The notes under the pieces were generated by a model that saw nothing but the letters and a program-made list of their open reading frames with translations, was not told where the DNA came from and made no database searches. Positions 1 through 8,658 of a stretch of DNA of 64,000 nt are shown here, one piece after another. Source of the stretch: SURF-21 sp964462595 (GTDB lineage Bacteria; Actinomycetota; Geothermincolia; Geothermincolales; RBG-13-55-18); the NCBI GenBank assembly GCA_964462595.1, contig CAYWXM010000039.1:51366-115365 (forward strand). The letters run 5' to 3'. The stretch's first letter is position 1, and every line of letters starts with the position of its first letter. A program made the position numbers and the translations under genes.

Positions 1-309
1 AGCCCCCACCGGGTCGAAGACCACCGGCACGCCGGCGCGGTTGGCCGCCTTACCGGCCGCCAGCATGGCCTTCTCCAGGTCGGGATAGGGGGTGCCCATG
101 TTGAGGATCAGGGCTGCGGCCTGTGCGGCCATCTCCTCGACCTCCTCTACGGCGTGGGCCATGACCGGCGAGGCGCCCATGCACAGGGTGGCATTGGCGG
201 TCTCGTTCATAACCACGTAGTTGGTTATGTGGTGGACGAGGGGTTTATTATTTTCGATCCACTCCAGCCTCTCCTTCATAAAAGCTTCCACGTCGAATCT
301 CTCTGCCAT
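1..309 (-). CDS. thiM: Hydroxyethylthiazole kinase, N-terminal part (runs off left edge)
   Basis: The protein starts MAERFDVEAF and contains NKPLVHHITNYVVMNETAN followed by GASPVMA and ALILNMGT, which is the conserved N-terminal stretch of ThiM. ThiM phosphorylates 4-methyl-5-(2-hydroxyethyl)thiazole in thiamine salvage. About 103 residues are present and the rest lies left of the window. The ATG at 307-309 has a GGAGG about 7 bases upstream. I see no TPP riboswitch sequence in the 500 bases upstream, only a short palindrome (352-366). Confidence 0.85.
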   Translation of the reverse strand, partial: MAERFDVEAFMKERLEWIENNKPLVHHITNYVVMNETANATLCMGASPVMAHAVEEVEEMAAQAAALILNMGTPYPDLEKAMLAAGKAANRAGVPVVFDPVGA

Positions 310-351
310 CTCACTCCTCCCGATGTCACCGATGCGCTTTGGCCGAGGTGT

Positions 352-366
352 GGGTTACGGTAACCC
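352..366. promoter_or_regulatory. Inverted repeat upstream of thiM
   Basis: GGGTTAC and GTAACCC flank a single G, a perfect 7-bp inverted repeat 43 bases before the thiM start. It is the size of a repressor operator. No regulator is identified; the function is inference only. Confidence 0.3.
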
Positions 367-721
367 GCAGATCCCTTACCGCCGACTCCCGCGACCCTGT
401 ATATCCCTGTATATCACCCATAAAATGGTAACCTTGCCCAGTCCTGGTCGATGTCTGGTATGTGCCTGTCTCGCGCGATGACCGCACGGGAACGGTTCAT
501 ATTATATCCTACCGGCAGGAACCCCCGGCAAGAGAAAACAGCGTCACGTGCGGGCATGGCATGTAAACAGGCTCCCATGCCCCGCCTAGCGGGAGAGAAA
601 CAGAGATCGTTGCGGGCGTTAGTCCGCTTCCTGCACGGGAGGGTGTCGAACCTGGAAATATATAGCTTTCGTGGCGCATCTCCAGGTCCTCGAGGGGTCA
701 CGTATTTCCAGCGTTCTAAAG

Positions 722-727
722 TATAAT
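722..727 (+). promoter_or_regulatory. Probable -10 box for glpD
   Basis: A perfect TATAAT lies about 105 bases before the glpD start. The expected -35 region has no good match, so this is a weakly supported promoter. Confidence 0.35.
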
Positions 728-832
728 CAAGTGGAAGTCAGATACCGAATCTGGTGCAGGTACCGGTTTTGGGATGCCGATACAGATGAAAGTGTACGCA
801 AGCAACCCGTAGGGCTTAAGGAGCTGAGAAAG

Positions 833-2482
833 ATGTTCTCGTCGCAGCAGAGGAAAAACGACATCGGGGAAGCCCGGGGCAAGGTCTTTGACGTGCTCAT
901 AATCGGGGGAGGGATAACCGGGGCCTGCGCGGCGCGGGACGCAACCCGCAGGGGCCTGTCCACGGCCGTCGTGGAGAAGAACGACTGGGCTTTCGGGACC
1001 AGCTCCCGCTCCTCCAAGCTGGTGCACGGCGGGCTGCGCTACCTCGAGCTCTTCGACTTCAAACTGGTCTTCGAGGCCTGCCGCGAGAGGCGGCGCCTGC
1101 TCCTCAACGCACCCCACGTGGTCTGGCCCCAGTCTTTCATGTTCCCGGTGTACAAGGGCGACAAGAACCCGCTTTTCATAATAGCCATGGGGCTGTGGCT
1201 CTACGATTTCATGGCCCTCTTCCGCAACGTGCAGAACCACCAGCTCCACGGGCCCAGGCGCATCCTGGAGGTGGAGCCCGCGCTGGACCGGGAGCGGCTT
1301 ACCGGTGGAGGGCAGTTCTACGACTGTTCCACTGACGACGCGCGCCTGACCCTCTCGCACGTGCAGTCCGCCCACCTGGAGGGCGCCTGCTGTCTAAGCT
1401 ATACACGCGTGCTGGGTATCCTGAGCGACGGCGGTAAGGCTTGCGGGGCAAGGGTGCGGGACGAGATCTCGGGGGAGGAGTTCGACATCGAGGCCAGGGT
1501 GGTGCTCAACTGCACCGGCCCCTGGACGGACGAGGTGTGCCGCATGGACGATCCGAGCGCCGCGCCCAAACTACGGCCCACCAAGGGAGCCCACGTCATC
1601 GTGCCCTGGGAGAGGGTGAAGGTCACCAACGCCCTGCCCATAATCTCGCCCAGCGATGAACGCCTCATGTTTCTCATACCCTGGGGGGACTTCGCCCTTA
1701 TCGGCACCACGGACACGGATTACGACGGCGATTACGACACCATCCACGCCTCCTGGGAAGACGTGGAATATATCCTGGCCGCGGCAAACCGCACCCTTCC
1801 CGATGCGCACCTGACATTGGACGACGTCGTCAGCACCTACGCCGGTCTGCGGCCCCTGGTCGTGGAAGGCGGGGGGAAAGATGTAAAGGAGAGCAAGGTC
1901 TCCAGGGAGCACAGCGTCTACGAGAGCCATTCCGGGCTTATCTCCATCGCGGGGGGCAAGCTCACCACCGCCCGCTCCATGGCCCAGGAGCTGGTGGACC
2001 TCGCGGCCAGGCGCCTGGAGGAGCGCTTCGGGGTGCGTGCGGAGAAATGCAAGACCAGGAGAGCGCCGGTGTTCGGAGTGGACGGGGTAGACTTCCCGAG
2101 GCGTCTGGAGAGGCTGGCCGGCGATCTGCGCCTGGACGGAGATATCGTATCCAAGCTGCAGCTCATGGGCACCGGTGCGGTGCGGGTGCTGGGTATGATC
2201 GCGGAGGGCGGCTCCATGGCGGACCGGCTGGCCGAGGGCGTTCCTTATATCGAGGCGGAGGTGATATATTCCGCGCGCGAGGAGATGGTGGTGAGCCTCA
2301 GCGATTTCATGGTGCGTCGCAGTTTCATCTACTACGAAGACGGGGAGCAAGGCCTGGGGTGCGCCGGGAAAGTGGCCGGCCTTATGGGCAAGGAGCTGGG
2401 CTGGGACGAAGATGAAAAGAGGCGCCAGGTGGAGGATTACCGCCGGGTGGTCGAGCTGTCCCGCGCCTACAGGCAGGGTTGA
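833..2482 (+). CDS. glpD: FAD-dependent glycerol-3-phosphate dehydrogenase
   Basis: Oxidises sn-glycerol-3-phosphate to dihydroxyacetone phosphate at the membrane and passes electrons to quinone or another acceptor. The N-terminus carries the Rossmann FAD motif DVLIIGGGITGA, then GTSSRSSKLVHGGLRYLE, typical of GlpD/GlpA. The length of 549 residues matches the family. The frame is open further upstream, but ATG 833 has AAGGAG nine bases before it and begins just before the FAD motif, so it is preferred. The gene stands alone between thiM and a methyltransferase; no glpF or glpK is nearby. Confidence 0.9.
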   Translation: MFSSQQRKNDIGEARGKVFDVLIIGGGITGACAARDATRRGLSTAVVEKNDWAFGTSSRSSKLVHGGLRYLELFDFKLVFEACRERRRLLLNAPHVVWPQSFMFPVYKGDKNPLFIIAMGLWLYDFMALFRNVQNHQLHGPRRILEVEPALDRERLTGGGQFYDCSTDDARLTLSHVQSAHLEGACCLSYTRVLGILSDGGKACGARVRDEISGEEFDIEARVVLNCTGPWTDEVCRMDDPSAAPKLRPTKGAHVIVPWERVKVTNALPIISPSDERLMFLIPWGDFALIGTTDTDYDGDYDTIHASWEDVEYILAAANRTLPDAHLTLDDVVSTYAGLRPLVVEGGGKDVKESKVSREHSVYESHSGLISIAGGKLTTARSMAQELVDLAARRLEERFGVRAEKCKTRRAPVFGVDGVDFPRRLERLAGDLRLDGDIVSKLQLMGTGAVRVLGMIAEGGSMADRLAEGVPYIEAEVIYSAREEMVVSLSDFMVRRSFIYYEDGEQGLGCAGKVAGLMGKELGWDEDEKRRQVEDYRRVVELSRAYRQG

Positions 2483-2483
2483 C

Positions 2484-2521
2484 CCCGCCGCATCTTTTTC
2501 TTCGCTTCTGCACGCGGCGGG
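2484..2521 (+). terminator. Hairpin after glpD
   Basis: CCCGCCGC pairs perfectly with GCGGCGGG across a 22-base T-rich loop immediately after the glpD stop. There is no T tract after the stem, so termination is plausible but not certain. Confidence 0.4.
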
Positions 2522-2581
2522 TGATATTCCGAATATACTTACAAGCCGTTGATGGTATGGCAGCGTTGTCAGGAGGCATGG

Positions 2582-3289
2582 ATGGGATACTGGGACGAAT
2601 ACATGGGAGAGTACGACATCCTTTTCGCCAGGGACCCCATGTATGCCGATGCCATACGCATCATGGTAGAGCTCATGGGGGATGCAAACCGCAAGCGCGT
2701 ACTCGACCTGGGATGCGGCTCGGGGACGCTTATCTCGCGCATAGCCGGGTTAAACCCGGACGCCGAGATATACGGGGTGGACCTATCCGAGCGCATGGTG
2801 CAGGTGAGTGCCGAGAGGTTTAAGGGGATGCAGAACGTGCACATCGCCCTGGGCACGGCGGTGAAGATACCCACCCCAGACAATTACGTGCACTGCCTGA
2901 TGTCCAACCTCGCCCTGCACCACGTGCCCCCGGCGGAGAGGGACGCCTGCGCGGCGGAGATAGCCCGGGTGCTCAAGCCCGGGGGCCGCCTCGTCTATAC
3001 CGACATGTTCTGCGATGTCACCGGGCCCATCGACGACCCCGACCGTTGCAGGGATATCATTCATAAAATGGTAGGTAAATCCCTCTACGACCTGGAACAA
3101 GGCGCCTTCGAGACCATGCTCCTGCACATAGGTGACATCCCCGCGGTGATCAGGGAGGAAGGGGAATACTTCACCACCGACGAGGTCTGGAGGGAGCACC
3201 TTTCCGCCGCCGGCATGGGCCGCTGCGAGATCATCACCATCCCCCCGCAGGACTTCGGCTACCGCATCATCACCGGCATAAAGAAGTGA
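2582..3289 (+). CDS. Class I SAM-dependent methyltransferase
   Basis: A 235-residue protein with motif I VLDLGCGSGTL near residue 41, an acidic motif II at the end of strand 2 (EIYGVDLSERM) and the post-motif LKPGGRLVYTD. This is the Methyltransf_11/25 type that uses S-adenosylmethionine; the substrate is not readable from sequence. ATG 2582 is chosen because AGGAGG ends 5 bases before it; an earlier in-frame TTG at 2549 lacks such a site. Cytosolic, no membrane segment. It converges on the oxidoreductase at 3395-4801. Confidence 0.85.
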   Translation: MGYWDEYMGEYDILFARDPMYADAIRIMVELMGDANRKRVLDLGCGSGTLISRIAGLNPDAEIYGVDLSERMVQVSAERFKGMQNVHIALGTAVKIPTPDNYVHCLMSNLALHHVPPAERDACAAEIARVLKPGGRLVYTDMFCDVTGPIDDPDRCRDIIHKMVGKSLYDLEQGAFETMLLHIGDIPAVIREEGEYFTTDEVWREHLSAAGMGRCEIITIPPQDFGYRIITGIKK

Positions 3290-3339
3290 CCGTAAGCTTG
3301 CTGCTACGTCCTTACGTACAAGTGCCAGTGCAAAACATG

Positions 3340-3382
3340 GCACCGTTGCGCCCGGGGGCGCAATCGCTTTCTCGATGCAAAC
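3340..3382. repeat. Palindromic intergenic repeat / bidirectional terminator hairpin
   Basis: Between two convergent genes. TTGCGCCC-GG-GGGCGCAA (3346-3363) is a perfect 8-bp stem that could stop transcription from both sides. The segment GCACCG...TCGCTT...CGATGCAAACC resembles copies at 33771-33841 and, inverted, 60479-60541, so it looks like a degenerate member of a dispersed repeat family. Confidence 0.5.
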
Positions 3383-3394
3383 CGTCTTTCGCTA

Positions 3395-4801
3395 TCACTC
3401 CTCCAACCCCTCGAGGCTGCAGGTGCATACCTTGCCCAGGACCTTGGCCTCCGCCAGGTTGCCGGCCACGATGGGAATGTCCAGGGGAGGGCTGTAGGGA
3501 GGAGCGTAGGCCAGGTCCAGTGAGGTGAGATCGCCGGCCGTGAGCCCGGCGCCGATGCAGGTGGCGAAGACGTCCAGACGTTTGTCGGCGGCCGCGGAAT
3601 AATCGCCGATAACCTGCGCACCGAGTATACGCCCCTTCCCCATCTCCACCGTGACGCGCGCGGTCATGCGCCCGCCGCCGCGGTAGTACCCGGGCAGCAC
3701 CGAATCCTCGAGGGTAATGTCCTCGGCTGGGAAACCCGCCTCGGCGGCTTCCGCAGCGCTCAAACCCGTCTTTCCCGCCGTGAGGTCGAAGCTCTTGAGG
3801 ATGAAGGTCCCGAGCACACCGGGGAAGACGCTCTCCTGGCCGGAGGCTGTCTCCGCGGCCACCCGCCCCTGCTTGCGGGCCGTCGAGCCCAGGGGTATCC
3901 ATGTCTCCCGCCCGGAGACGAGGTGATGCGTTGTGGCGCAGTCACCGCAGGCCAGGATGCCGGGCAGGCTGGTGCGCATACCACCGTCCACCCTGATGGC
4001 CCCCTTCGCCCCCAGCTCTATCCCCGCGCGCTGCGCCAGGCCGCTCGCGGGGCGGATGCCGATGGAGAGGAGCACCATGTCCACCTCCTCTTCGCCCTTG
4101 GAGGTCACCACCCGGCTCGCATAGCCGTCCTTTCCTTCTATCCCCTCCACCTGCGTCCCCAGGTGGAGATGCACGCCGTTGGCCTCCAGGTGCTCGCCTA
4201 TCGACGCCGCCAGGTCGGCGTCCAGCGGCGGAAGGACGTGGTCCGCCATCTCGATCAGGTGTACTTCCATGTCCAGCCGGCGCAGGGCCTCGCTCATCTC
4301 CAGCCCGATGGCTCCCGCCCCGACGATGGCAGCACGGTGCGGCGCTCTCAGGTCGATGAAGGATTTCATCTCCAGGGCATTGGTCAGCGACCTCAGCACG
4401 AACACGCCCTCCAGTTCCCGGCCGGGAAGGGGGGGCACGAAAGGAGTGGCACCGGTGGCTATGACCAGGGTTTCGTAGTCGATGGAGAACTCGCTCACCC
4501 CCTCGAGGTCCACCACGCGGACGGTCTTGTTTCCCGCGTCGATGGAATTCACGCGGTGGCGCAGGAAGACGCGGATGTTCTGCTTCGCCTCGAACTGGTC
4601 CGGGAGCCGGGACAGGAGCTTGCGCCAGTTGGGGCTGTAGCCGCCGATGAAATAGGGCAGCCCGCACCCGGCATAGGAGATGAACTCATCCTGGTCGTAG
4701 ATCTCTATCTCCGCATCGCCGCAGCAGCGCCGCGCCTTGGAGGCAAAGGTCGCGCCGCCGGCGACTCCGCCTATGACCACGATCCTTCTCTTTTCTCCCA
4801 T
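3395..4801 (-). CDS. FAD/NAD(P)-dependent disulfide reductase (CoA-disulfide reductase / NADH oxidase family)
   Basis: The N-terminus IVVIGGVAGGATFASKARR is the FAD-binding motif. It is followed near residue 43 by SYAGCGLPYFIGG, the single redox cysteine loop that distinguishes CoA-disulfide reductases and NADH oxidases from two-cysteine reductases. A second nucleotide motif (AIVGAGAIGLEMSEALR) binds NAD(P)H, and GILACGDCA is the C-terminal FAD motif. Length 468 residues is usual. It likely recycles CoA disulfides, polysulfide or oxygen. ATG 4801 has a GAGGG about 9 bases upstream. It is divergent from the thiolase-fold gene. Confidence 0.88.
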   Translation of the reverse strand: MGEKRRIVVIGGVAGGATFASKARRCCGDAEIEIYDQDEFISYAGCGLPYFIGGYSPNWRKLLSRLPDQFEAKQNIRVFLRHRVNSIDAGNKTVRVVDLEGVSEFSIDYETLVIATGATPFVPPLPGRELEGVFVLRSLTNALEMKSFIDLRAPHRAAIVGAGAIGLEMSEALRRLDMEVHLIEMADHVLPPLDADLAASIGEHLEANGVHLHLGTQVEGIEGKDGYASRVVTSKGEEEVDMVLLSIGIRPASGLAQRAGIELGAKGAIRVDGGMRTSLPGILACGDCATTHHLVSGRETWIPLGSTARKQGRVAAETASGQESVFPGVLGTFILKSFDLTAGKTGLSAAEAAEAGFPAEDITLEDSVLPGYYRGGGRMTARVTVEMGKGRILGAQVIGDYSAAADKRLDVFATCIGAGLTAGDLTSLDLAYAPPYSPPLDIPIVAGNLAEAKVLGKVCTCSLEGLEE

Positions 4802-4842
4802 GTCAGATCACCCTCCCGCTGTAAATGGCAAATGGTCAAGTA

Positions 4843-4848
4843 TATAAT
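4843..4848 (+). promoter_or_regulatory. Probable -10 box for the thiolase-fold gene
   Basis: TATAAT lies 26 bases before the TTG start at 4875 in the divergent spacer. The -35 match is poor. Confidence 0.4.
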
Positions 4849-4874
4849 TCCCCTAGACCAGAAAGGATAACCGC

Positions 4875-6059
4875 TTGGCCGAGGTATACGTAGCCGGCGT
4901 GGCCATGACCGATATCGGCTGGCACGACCGGGACCCGCATGACATGGGGGCCCAGGTCTGCGCCGGGGCGCTGCGAGACGCCGGCCTGCTGCCCTCCCAG
5001 GTGGAAGGGTTGATATCCACCCCCCACGGATACATGTCCAGCACGCGCAAGATGATCACCCAGAGGATGGCCGATTACCTGGGTATCGAGTGCGGTATCA
5101 TGCTGGATATCGACAGCGGTGGCAACTCCAGCTCGGTCGCGGTGCATATAGCCCGCGACCGCATCAGCCGGGGCAGGATAAGTTCGTGCCTGGTCTTCGC
5201 CGCGCAGAGGGAGACGCCGCCGAAGAATATAAGGGGCGACATCGCCGGGCACTTTTACCTCATCAAGGCCGCCAATTCACTCTACGACTCCTACCAGGCG
5301 GCTTACGGGGTCATCAGCCCCTTGCCCTTCTATGCCATGGCCATACAGAGGTACATGCACGTCCACGCCATAACGCCCGAGGACATCGCGCGCGTGGCGG
5401 TGCTGCTGCGCGAGCATGCCTTGAGGCACCCGCAGGCGGCATACGGTGAGCCGTTGACTATCGAGGAAGTGCTGTCGAGCAGCCTCCTCTCGCCCCCTAT
5501 CCACCGCCACGAGAGCTCGGAGATGCACGACGGCGCGGCGGCGGTGGTGCTGGTGAGCGGAGAGACGGTGCAGGACAAAGGCCGGGCGGTGCGCCTGGCG
5601 GCGATGCGCGAGGCGCACGACTCAACCAGCTTCGTTCCCTACCGGGGGGAGATATCCAGGTTCCCCTGCGTGGGCAGGGCGGCCCGCGGAGCCCTGGAGG
5701 AGAGCGGGTATGCCATAGGGGACGTGGATGTGGCCGAAGTCTACGGCGCTTTCGCCGGCATGGAGCCCATGATGTACGAGGAGCTGGGTTTCTTTGCCCC
5801 GGGCGAGGCGCCCGCCGCCATAAAGGAAGGGCGCACCACCCACGGCGGCGAGGTGCTCATCAACCCCAGCGGCGGCAGGATGTCGCTCGGCCATCCCGCC
5901 TACGTCACCCCCCTGCTGGAGTTCACCGAGATCGTGCGCCAGCTCCGGGGAGAGGCGGGCGAGCGCCAGAGGCCCGGCGCAGCGGTGGGGCTGGTCCACA
6001 CCGAGCAGGGTTTCATCAACGGTTCCATAGTGGCCGTCCTGGACAGGGGCGGGCGGTAG
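4875..6059 (+). CDS. Thiolase-fold protein of the lipid-transfer/retro-aldolase type
   Basis: A 394-residue thiolase superfamily protein. The segment aligning with the nucleophile loop (NNCSTGS in SCP2 thiolases) reads DSGGNSSS, so the catalytic cysteine is a glycine. The GHP motif is kept (SLGHPAY), and the C-terminal CxG cysteine is missing (LVHTEQGFINGS). In the known family, cysteine-less thiolase-fold proteins such as Ltp2 act with a DUF35 partner as CoA-ester retro-aldolases, and a DUF35 gene follows here. True thiolase activity is therefore unlikely. The TTG start has AGAAAGGA 7 bases upstream. Confidence 0.8.
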   Translation: MAEVYVAGVAMTDIGWHDRDPHDMGAQVCAGALRDAGLLPSQVEGLISTPHGYMSSTRKMITQRMADYLGIECGIMLDIDSGGNSSSVAVHIARDRISRGRISSCLVFAAQRETPPKNIRGDIAGHFYLIKAANSLYDSYQAAYGVISPLPFYAMAIQRYMHVHAITPEDIARVAVLLREHALRHPQAAYGEPLTIEEVLSSSLLSPPIHRHESSEMHDGAAAVVLVSGETVQDKGRAVRLAAMREAHDSTSFVPYRGEISRFPCVGRAARGALEESGYAIGDVDVAEVYGAFAGMEPMMYEELGFFAPGEAPAAIKEGRTTHGGEVLINPSGGRMSLGHPAYVTPLLEFTEIVRQLRGEAGERQRPGAAVGLVHTEQGFINGSIVAVLDRGGR

Positions 6060-6151
6060 GCAGGAGAGCGGGCGAAGATGGAAATGGAGGACCGTCGTAT
6101 CGGATGCGCGAGGAGCCGCCGGCTTCGCGGGTGGGCTGAAGGGATACTCTA

Positions 6152-6539
6152 ATGGATACTAAACCCTACCTGCAGGACCGCGCGGCGGAGGAGTTCTTCT
6201 CCCGCCTGGAGCGGGGGGGGGTTCCAGACCACCAGGTGCCGCGCCTGCGGCGAGACCCACTACCCCCCCCGCGTGGTGTGCCCCTCATGCCTGGGCGAGG
6301 AGATGGAGTGGGTGGACCTGCCACGTGAGGGGACGCTCCTCGCCTTCACCCAGCAGTCAGACGCCATACGCTGCCGCAAGCCCGACGTAGTCGGGCTGGT
6401 GGAACTGGAAGGGATAGGTAACGTCGTCACTCGCATCGACGCGCCTTTCGAGGGATTGAGTATAGGTTTAAGGGTCGCTTTCGACACCTGGACTTCTCCA
6501 GATGGAGTGGTCCTGCACCAGTTCCGCCCTCTCACGTAA
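6152..6539 (+). pseudogene. DUF35 OB-fold/zinc-ribbon acyl-CoA-associated protein, frameshifted in a G run
   Basis: ATG 6152 begins MDTKPYLQDRAAEEFFSRLERGG. At a run of nine G (6213-6221) the frame is lost; with eight G it continues FQTTRCRACGETHYPP, CPSC and then an OB-fold ending HQFRPLT. Two CxxC pairs form the rubredoxin-like zinc ribbon of DUF35 proteins, and the OB-fold follows. The restored length, about 128 residues, is normal. It is the expected partner of the preceding thiolase-fold protein. The shift is either an assembly error in a homopolymer or a real disruption. A repeat element begins two bases after its stop. Confidence 0.7.
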
Positions 6540-6540
6540 A

Positions 6541-6666
6541 TGGGGTCAGGTCTTGTTTTTTGCATACTCTGGTATGTATGCGGATTGCGAGCAAATTGAC
6601 CCACTGTCACCTGGGATTTTATATTGTATACCATAATATGGTATACAAGAAACAAGACCTGACCCC
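6541..6666. repeat. MITE/REP-like element with 17-bp terminal inverted repeats
   Basis: The ends are GGGGTCAGGTCTTGTTT (6542-6558) and its reverse complement (6650-6666). Inside is a second perfect palindrome, GTATACCAT-AAT-ATGGTATAC (6626-6646). The unit is about 126 bp, AT-richer than the surroundings and has no ORF. The TGGGGTCAGGTCTTG end sequence is, to my knowledge, common at palindromic elements mobilised by REP-type transposases. Related ends occur at 17270-17324 and 12023-12035. Confidence 0.6.
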
Positions 6667-6878
6667 TGGATTGAGTCAACGGGACAACCCCGGGATGACT
6701 ACGCCGAGCGCCAGGTATGCCCGGCGGCTATCCAAACAACCGCCGTCTCCATCACCAACGGCAGGTCGCAGAGCACCCCGATCGAGATACTATGCGACAA
6801 CACCCGGACCCCGCCACGGGGAGGCACCTCTTCCTTTACTTGGGAACGATGTTGAGAGGAACGGCCCTGCTTACTCGC

Positions 6879-7322
6879 TCAAGGCTGTTTCTTCCACTGC
6901 CCCCATATCTTCTCCCATTCCTCCTGGGGGAACTCCGCGTACTGGATGATGGTCCCCATGGCCTCGCGCGGGTGGATGTAGCACTCCTTCCACAGCGGGT
7001 TGTCGGTGTTGATGTCGAAGGGGTTCAGGCCCTGGGAACGCAGGTGCGCGATCATCTCGTCGATGTCCCTTACCTTGAAGGTGAGGTGGTGCACGCCCTC
7101 GCCGCGCTTGTCGATGAAGCGGTTGACGAAGCTGTTGGGGTCGTCCGCGTAAACCAGCTCCAGCATGCTCCCCGAACCCATGAGGAAGGATGCGAAGCGG
7201 AATCCGCCCCACTCCATGTCGAAAATCTCCTTGGCCCCCAGGACGTTGGTGAGGTAGGCGGCGGCCTTCTCCTTATCCCTCACCGCGAAGGCCACGTGGT
7301 CCAGTTTCTCCACCAGGTCCAT
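6879..7322 (-). CDS. VOC (glyoxalase-fold) protein, methylmalonyl-CoA epimerase-like
   Basis: A 147-residue vicinal-oxygen-chelate protein. Paired beta-alpha-beta-beta-beta modules start with KLDHVAFAVRDKEKA and GVHHLTFKVRDIDEM, which supply the usual metal-binding histidines; a glutamate in MLELVYA fits a third ligand. The order and size match methylmalonyl-CoA epimerase, which interconverts the epimers of methylmalonyl-CoA, but 4-hydroxyphenylpyruvate dioxygenase-like relatives cannot be excluded. ATG 7322 is preferred because AAAGGAGG lies 6 bases upstream, while the earlier TTG at 7328 abuts that site. It is the last gene of the leftward acyl-CoA block. Confidence 0.75.
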   Translation of the reverse strand: MDLVEKLDHVAFAVRDKEKAAAYLTNVLGAKEIFDMEWGGFRFASFLMGSGSMLELVYADDPNSFVNRFIDKRGEGVHHLTFKVRDIDEMIAHLRSQGLNPFDINTDNPLWKECYIHPREAMGTIIQYAEFPQEEWEKIWGQWKKQP

Positions 7323-7480
7323 ACTCAACCTCCTTTGCCGATACGGGGTCTGCAGATCATATGAATACTATCATGACATGTCTGTGGGATATGCATGCCT
7401 TCACGAAGATCTCCATCCATCCCTCGGAACTTTCGTGGAGGCCTGGCCCCCGATGTTGAAAATGGAGGGCAGACACCCGG

Positions 7481-8431
7481 TCAGGTGTAGTCGCGGGCGA
7501 ATTTCACCGCGGACACCAGTATCACCGGCATCATGGTGAAGAAGCCGATGAGCGCCACCTGGGTCATGCCGTCGCAGGTCCAGTTCATCTCGAGCACGAT
7601 CACCACCACTATGAAGAATATATAGAAATAGACCATGAGCGGCACCACGTCGACGAGGGTGCCGGAGACCCGGTTGGCCTTGTTGAAGAAGAGCATGAAG
7701 ATAAGGACCATAAAGAAGGGAGCGACCCACCATCCCACGAAATTGCCGATGGGGATGCCGGGCATGCCCATGGCGCCATCGCCATGCAGTTCTTTGAGGT
7801 AGGGGCCGCCGTGGAACCAGTACCACCAGGGGTTTTGACCGCTCGCGGTCTTCCATACTCCCGAAGCCGCCATGGGGTCCACCATGAGGTCCCAGGCGCA
7901 GACCAGGGTGGCCGTGGCCGCCGCGACGAGGGCCGACCACAGGGTCTTGCCCCACCAGGTGCGGGCGCGTATCTCGCCCCTCGCACCCACGAGCCAGTCT
8001 ATGAGCATGTAGGAGGCATAGACGATGAAGGACCAGGTGATGGAGATGAGTATGGGGACTCCACCGATGGCCGGGCCCAGGGTATCGGTGTAGTTATAGC
8101 GGCCGAAGAACCAGCCGTAGTTGTGGCCGATGAACTCGCAGAACCAGCCGATGAGGATACAGATAACGAAGAAGGCCACGGCCTGCCTGGTCCCCTTGAC
8201 GACCACTGCGTGCCAGACGCAGATACCCAGCATGGAGAACATGGCGATGGCGACGAGATATATACCCAGCGGGGCCTCGTGCCTGGCCAGGGCTATGATG
8301 TGGACGACGCCACCCGAGAGGATGAACAGCGGCACCAGGGCCACCATGACCCGGTGGGAGAGGGGCATATCTCTCCAGGCCGCGCTGATTGAAACCCGTT
8401 TCCGCTCCTCCGGGGGCATGCTCTCATCCAA
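7481..8431 (-). CDS. Multi-pass membrane protein of the carotenoid biosynthesis (CruF/DUF422) family
   Basis: A 316-residue integral membrane protein with about eight hydrophobic segments. Diagnostic positions are GWFCEFIGHNYGWFFGRYNYTDTLGP and GVPILISITWSFIVYASYM, which resemble CruF/DUF422 hydratases and cyclases acting on carotenoid ends. The TTG start (LDESMPPEERKR) follows AAGGAGGG by six bases; an in-frame upstream extension has no such site. No other carotenoid gene is near, and the neighbours handle acyl-CoA esters, so the lipid substrate may differ. Confidence 0.65.
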   Translation of the reverse strand: MDESMPPEERKRVSISAAWRDMPLSHRVMVALVPLFILSGGVVHIIALARHEAPLGIYLVAIAMFSMLGICVWHAVVVKGTRQAVAFFVICILIGWFCEFIGHNYGWFFGRYNYTDTLGPAIGGVPILISITWSFIVYASYMLIDWLVGARGEIRARTWWGKTLWSALVAAATATLVCAWDLMVDPMAASGVWKTASGQNPWWYWFHGGPYLKELHGDGAMGMPGIPIGNFVGWWVAPFFMVLIFMLFFNKANRVSGTLVDVVPLMVYFYIFFIVVVIVLEMNWTCDGMTQVALIGFFTMMPVILVSAVKFARDYT

Positions 8432-8658
8432 GGTGATCCCTCCTTCCCTCCGTATGCAGGGACTGGTCCCGGTTACCAGCCACACCCTAATTATTCATGC
8501 GCGCAGAGCCCGATACCTTTCTTCGTAGGTGGATCCCATATTTTTCTCGCTTGTCGTTGCCTTTTTCTCGGCTGCTCGTCCATGCAAAAGGGGAACGGGA
8601 GCGCTGCACAATCGCACCGGCCATGGGCTGAATCGAAGGCCTCACGTGTGGCCTGCGG

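Noticed and set aside
310..480. TPP riboswitch upstream of thiM
   Set aside because: No CTGAGA or CCTGATC-type core is visible on the relevant strand; only a short palindrome was found.
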